The notes beneath the pieces were generated by a model that had not been told where the DNA came from, did no database searches, and saw only the letters and a list, made by a program, of their open reading frames with translations. From the NCBI GenBank assembly GCA_003712165.1, contig RHLH01000001.1, positions 3,073,575 through 3,137,574 of the forward strand: a DNA stretch of 64,000 nucleotides. Reading direction: 5' to 3'. This document shows positions 61,615 through 64,000 of this stretch, piece by piece; position 1 is the first letter of the stretch; every line of letters begins with the position of its first letter. The position numbers and the translations under genes are program-made. The stretch comes from Phycisphaera sp. Lineage in GTDB: Bacteria; Planctomycetota; Phycisphaerae; Phycisphaerales; UBA1924.

Positions 61615-62441
61615 CGCTTCACTCTCCGGGGCTGATCGCGTTTAACCTCAACCGGTGCGCTCGATCGCTTCGACGAGCGTGTCGCCGCGGGCGCGTACTC
61701 GTCGTCGAACTCGTCGCCTTTGAAGAGCGAGCCCAGGTAGACGCGCTTGACCATCTCGTCGTTGATGAGCTCTTTGGGCGTGCCCTCGGCGAAGACCTTG
61801 CCCTCGTCGATGATGTACGCCCGGTCGCACACGCGGAGCGTCTGCTGCACGTTGTGGTCGGTGATGAGGAACGCGATGCCTTCCTGCGCGAGTTTCTTGA
61901 TCTCGGCCTGCAGCTGCTCGACCGCGATGGGGTCCACGCCGCTGAAGGGCTCGTCGAGGAGGATGAGCTTGGGGTTGGTGATGAGCGAGCGAGCGATCTC
62001 AAGCTTGCGCCGCTCGCCGCCCGAGCAGGTGCGCGCCTGGTCCTTGGCTTTGTGCGTCAGCCCAAACTGGGCCAGCAGCTCCGCGGCGCGGCGTTTGCGC
62101 TCGCGCCTGCCGAGCGGGAGTGTCTCGAGAATCGCCAACAGGTTCTGCTCGCAGCTGAGCCTCTGGAAGACACTGGGCTCCTGAGAGAGGTAGCCCATGC
62201 CGAGGCGTGCCCTTTTGAACATGGGCAGGTCGGTCACATCGTGCGAGTTGAAGACGACCTTGCCGCCGTCAGCTTCGAGCATCCCGATGGTCATCCGGAA
62301 GCTGGTGGTCTTGCCCGCACCGTTTCGGCCCAGGAGCCCAACGATCTCGGCTCCGTCCACAGAAAACGAGACACCCTCAACGACGCGTCGGTCGTGGAAC
62401 GACTTCTCGAGCTGGTGGGTCTGGAGCAGGGGCACGGCCAT
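61611..62441 (-). CDS. lptB: LPS export ABC transporter ATPase LptB
   Basis: 276 aa. Walker A is GRNGAGKTT (38-46), the signature loop is CSGGERRKLEIARSL, Walker B is LILLDEPFSGVDP, and the H-loop is ITDHNV, matching LptB, the ATPase of LPS transport from inner to outer membrane. A basic tail of about 35 residues (ending RDQPRRVKR) is extra. The two permease partners are encoded about 7.4 kb away. The ATG at 62441 opens the conserved region. The PEGA lipoprotein gene follows with overlap. Confidence 0.92.
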   Translation of the reverse strand: MAVPLLQTHQLEKSFHDRRVVEGVSFSVDGAEIVGLLGRNGAGKTTSFRMTIGMLEADGGKVVFNSHDVTDLPMFKRARLGMGYLSQEPSVFQRLSCEQNLLAILETLPLGRRERKRRAAELLAQFGLTHKAKDQARTCSGGERRKLEIARSLITNPKLILLDEPFSGVDPIAVEQLQAEIKKLAQEGIAFLITDHNVQQTLRVCDRAYIIDEGKVFAEGTPKELINDEMVKRVYLGSLFKGDEFDDEYAPAATRSSKRSSAPVEVKRDQPRRVKR

Positions 62442-62494
62442 AAGTGTACCCAAACGACCCGGGCGGGCGCGTCTCGGGCGAACCCCCCTGCTGT

Positions 62495-62908
62495 CTACAG
62501 GAACCTGATGGTCATCGGGTAGCGGAAATACTCGCCCTTGTTGGTTCGGACAATCGCCATCACCATGCCCACGATCGCCAGGACATACGGCAGGAACACG
62601 AGGGGAATCAGCAGGATGACGCCTAGCCCTAGCGTGAGGAACATGATGATCACGCCGATGATGGGCAGCACGAACGAGTAGATGGAGACGGAGATCTGGA
62701 AGTTGACGGCTTCTCTGCCGTGGTCGTCGATGAAGCCCGACCGGTCCTTGCGGGTGAGCCACATGACGATCGGGATCGCCAGCGAGATGTAGGGCAGCAC
62801 GAAGTGCGCAAGAACTGAGAGGTGCATCAGCATCGCGTAGGTTTTGTCGTCGTCTGTCACGCTTTGTGCGGCGACTGCTGATCCGTTGTATGTTCCCATG
62901 CTGTTCAT
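62495..62908 (-). CDS. DUF4870 membrane protein (paralogue 1)
   Basis: 137 aa with three or four hydrophobic segments. The DUF4870 pattern HLSVLAHFVLPYISLAIPIVMWL, FIDDHGREAVNFQISVSIY and YVLAIVGMVMAIVRTNKGEYFRYPM is clear. The ATG at 62908 has GGGGAGG just upstream. The protein encoded 30 bp upstream, the first of the pair, has the same fold. Biochemical role unknown. Confidence 0.82.
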   Translation of the reverse strand: MNSMGTYNGSAVAAQSVTDDDKTYAMLMHLSVLAHFVLPYISLAIPIVMWLTRKDRSGFIDDHGREAVNFQISVSIYSFVLPIIGVIIMFLTLGLGVILLIPLVFLPYVLAIVGMVMAIVRTNKGEYFRYPMTIRFL

Positions 62909-62937
62909 CGGAGCCTCCCCGTCGTGAATGACGTGCA

Positions 62938-63429
62938 TCAGATGAGGCGGATGCACATGGGATAGCGGAAGTACTGCGCCTTGGCCGCTGCTATCCCGCC
63001 CATGATGCCGCCGACGATGGAGAGGATTGGCAGGCCTATGTAGAGCACCGCGCCGACGCCGCAGGTCAGGATCGAGATCGGGATCAGGATCAGCCCGAGC
63101 AGGATGATGCTGATCTGGAAGTTGAGCGCTTCCTTGCCCTGGTCATCGATGAAGATCGACTCGTTGTTCTTGATCTGCCACATCGCAAGCGCAACGAGCG
63201 GCGGGATGATAAAGGTGATGCCGTTGGTGAAAAAGACCGAGACCGACGCGATCAGTGGACCCCAGTGGCACCAGCTCGCGTACGCGCAGTGCGCGTCGGT
63301 CAGCCCCGTTGCGTACGCGACGCCCAAGTTCTGGTCGATCTCATAGCCCTCGACCGTCGACTCGGCTGCTGCGCCACCCTCGTTGTCAGGCTTCTGTCCA
63401 GACACTGAGCTCCCCACATAGACGTCCAT
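62938..63429 (-). CDS. DUF4870 membrane protein (paralogue 2)
   Basis: 163 aa. A soluble N-terminal segment of about 45 residues is followed by DUF4870 spans: WCHWGPLIASVSVFF, IPPLVALAMWQIKNNESIFIDDQGKEALNFQISIIL, and a final GGIAAAKAQYFRYPMCIRL that echoes the paralogue's end. It lies upstream of paralogue 1 (30 bp) and just after a zinc-ribbon membrane gene (6 bp), suggesting one leftward unit. Role unknown. Confidence 0.82.
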   Translation of the reverse strand: MDVYVGSSVSGQKPDNEGGAAAESTVEGYEIDQNLGVAYATGLTDAHCAYASWCHWGPLIASVSVFFTNGITFIIPPLVALAMWQIKNNESIFIDDQGKEALNFQISIILLGLILIPISILTCGVGAVLYIGLPILSIVGGIMGGIAAAKAQYFRYPMCIRLI

Positions 63430-63435
63430 AGAACT

Positions 63436-63840
63436 CTATTGGGAGTCGGCCCCGGGCGATTGCAGGGAAGATAAATCAAGCCCGCATTCGGGGCAGATCG
63501 CCGCTGAAGCGGCCTTGAGGTCGTACTGACACCCCGGACAGCGGGGTCTTGGGACCGGGACGATCAAGATCGAGATCCACCGGGCGTAGACGAGCAGCAC
63601 GACCCCCGCGGCCACGAAAAAGAGCCCTTGCAGAATGTTCCCGACGAGCCAGGGCTGGTCGTAGATAATGCCGGTGCGCACGTTCGCCGTGTTGGCCCGG
63701 GTCGTCTGCCACCACAGGATGGCCGCCTGCTGGATGAGGGGGATGGGCCTCGTGATGAGCACCCAGAGACCGATCAGCCTGAGCACCGCCGCTGCGATCA
63801 TCCGGTACCGGGCGATGGTTTGCAGGTCTTGGTTGAACAT
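63436..63840 (-). CDS. Membrane protein with C-terminal zinc ribbon
   Basis: 134 aa. Two hydrophobic stretches (about 14-30 and 68-96) are followed by a C-terminal zinc ribbon CPGCQYDLKAA...CPECGLDL. The ribbon resembles those of the small genes at 9.0-10.0 kb but sits at the other end of the protein. It is first of a leftward set with the DUF4870 pair. Function unknown. Confidence 0.75.
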   Translation of the reverse strand: MFNQDLQTIARYRMIAAAVLRLIGLWVLITRPIPLIQQAAILWWQTTRANTANVRTGIIYDQPWLVGNILQGLFFVAAGVVLLVYARWISILIVPVPRPRCPGCQYDLKAASAAICPECGLDLSSLQSPGADSQ

Positions 63841-63884
63841 GGCACCCCCTGTCTGGAATCAGACGATACCAGAGGGGGAGAGGT

Positions 63885-64000
63885 TCATTCGGGGGTTGAT
63901 TCGGTTGTGATGACTCTGGAATCCGTGTCTGGAGCAGACGGGAGCGGCGCGTGGAAATCTTCGCCGAGGTAGAGGCCGCACTCGGGGCATCGATCGGCTC
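63885..64000 (-). CDS. C-terminal end of another zinc-ribbon protein (cut by window edge)
   Basis: A leftward frame enters from the window edge and ends at a TGA at 63885-63887, 44 bp upstream of the start of the next zinc-ribbon gene. The visible residues include DRCPECGLYLGEDF, half of a CPxC zinc ribbon of the same style as its neighbour, then a proline- and threonine-rich tail. Only about 38 codons are present, so family and length cannot be judged. Confidence 0.6.
   Translation of the reverse strand, partial: ADRCPECGLYLGEDFHAPLPSAPDTDSRVITTESTPE

Overview
The window reads as chromosomal DNA of a GC-rich planctomycete, most likely a marine member of the Phycisphaerae. This placement is inferred from content: short PEP-CTERM sorting tails (541-aa peroxidase at 42.0-43.6 kb, 220-aa protein at 60.5-61.1 kb), GC-type dockerin tails, CPxCxYDLxG zinc-ribbon membrane proteins, sulfotransferases fused to TPR repeats, a futalosine-route MqnA, Lpt components of a Gram-negative envelope, and a lysine/arginine-rich histone-H1-like protein. 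No rRNA, tRNA, CRISPR array, transposase or phage gene was recognised. Gene density is high, with many 1-4 bp overlaps and several TTG or GTG starts.

Layout. 0-6.1 kb: end of an HDOD protein, then a leftward operon of three TPR-sulfotransferase paralogues and surE. 6.4-9.0 kb: cystathionine beta-synthase and a gamma-lyase/synthase (transsulfuration). 9.0-10.0 kb: an AT-rich patch with two small zinc-ribbon membrane genes and a displaced second copy of the end of the gamma-lyase gene. 10.0-12.7 kb: DNA alkylation repair protein, a metal-ligand-less MBL-fold protein, coaD and an AhpD-like gene. 13-15.6 kb: a PHP-glycosyltransferase fusion. 15.7-18.2 kb: histone-like protein and class II DAHP synthase. 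18.3-20.3 kb: two PAS-LuxR paralogues and a vestigial dockerin protein. 20.3-23.0 kb: HIT, CBS and leucyl aminopeptidase genes. 23.0-30.1 kb: a glycan-type locus (methyltransferase, orphan domain, GT4, GT4-GT2 fusion, membrane glycosyltransferase-like protein).

30.2-45.3 kb: nuoD, nuoE and nuoF lie in canonical order but are separated by unrelated genes. These include an arsC-arsR-arsM arsenic cluster, an outer-membrane barrel, two lipoproteins, a lamin-tail protein, a GT4, an exported ClpP-like protein, AIM24, an FG-GAP/dockerin protein and a heme peroxidase. 45.3-50.1 kb: an exported methyltransferase-like protein, ybeY, a CNNM/CorC protein and cysS. 50.1-55.6 kb: a GAF/degenerate-GGDEF protein, an LptF/LptG-type permease pair and a GH57 glycosidase. 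55.6-59.7 kb: mqnA, a large sigma-region-4-like regulator and gatB in one leftward operon. 59.8-64.0 kb: a NeuD-type acyltransferase, a PEP-CTERM protein, lptB with a PEGA lipoprotein, two DUF4870 proteins and two more zinc-ribbon proteins, the last cut by the window edge.

Themes: sulfur chemistry (PAPS-type sulfotransferases, a nucleotidase that might clear the PAP by-product, transsulfuration genes alongside), envelope and glycan building (glycosyltransferases, Lpt, LptB), respiration (Nuo plus menaquinone synthesis) and arsenic detoxification by reduction and methylation. The most unusual signals are the duplicated gamma-lyase tail, the MBL pseudoenzyme coupled to a DNA repair gene, the shared orphan domain in the glycan locus, the PHP-GT4 fusion and the sigma-like regulator.
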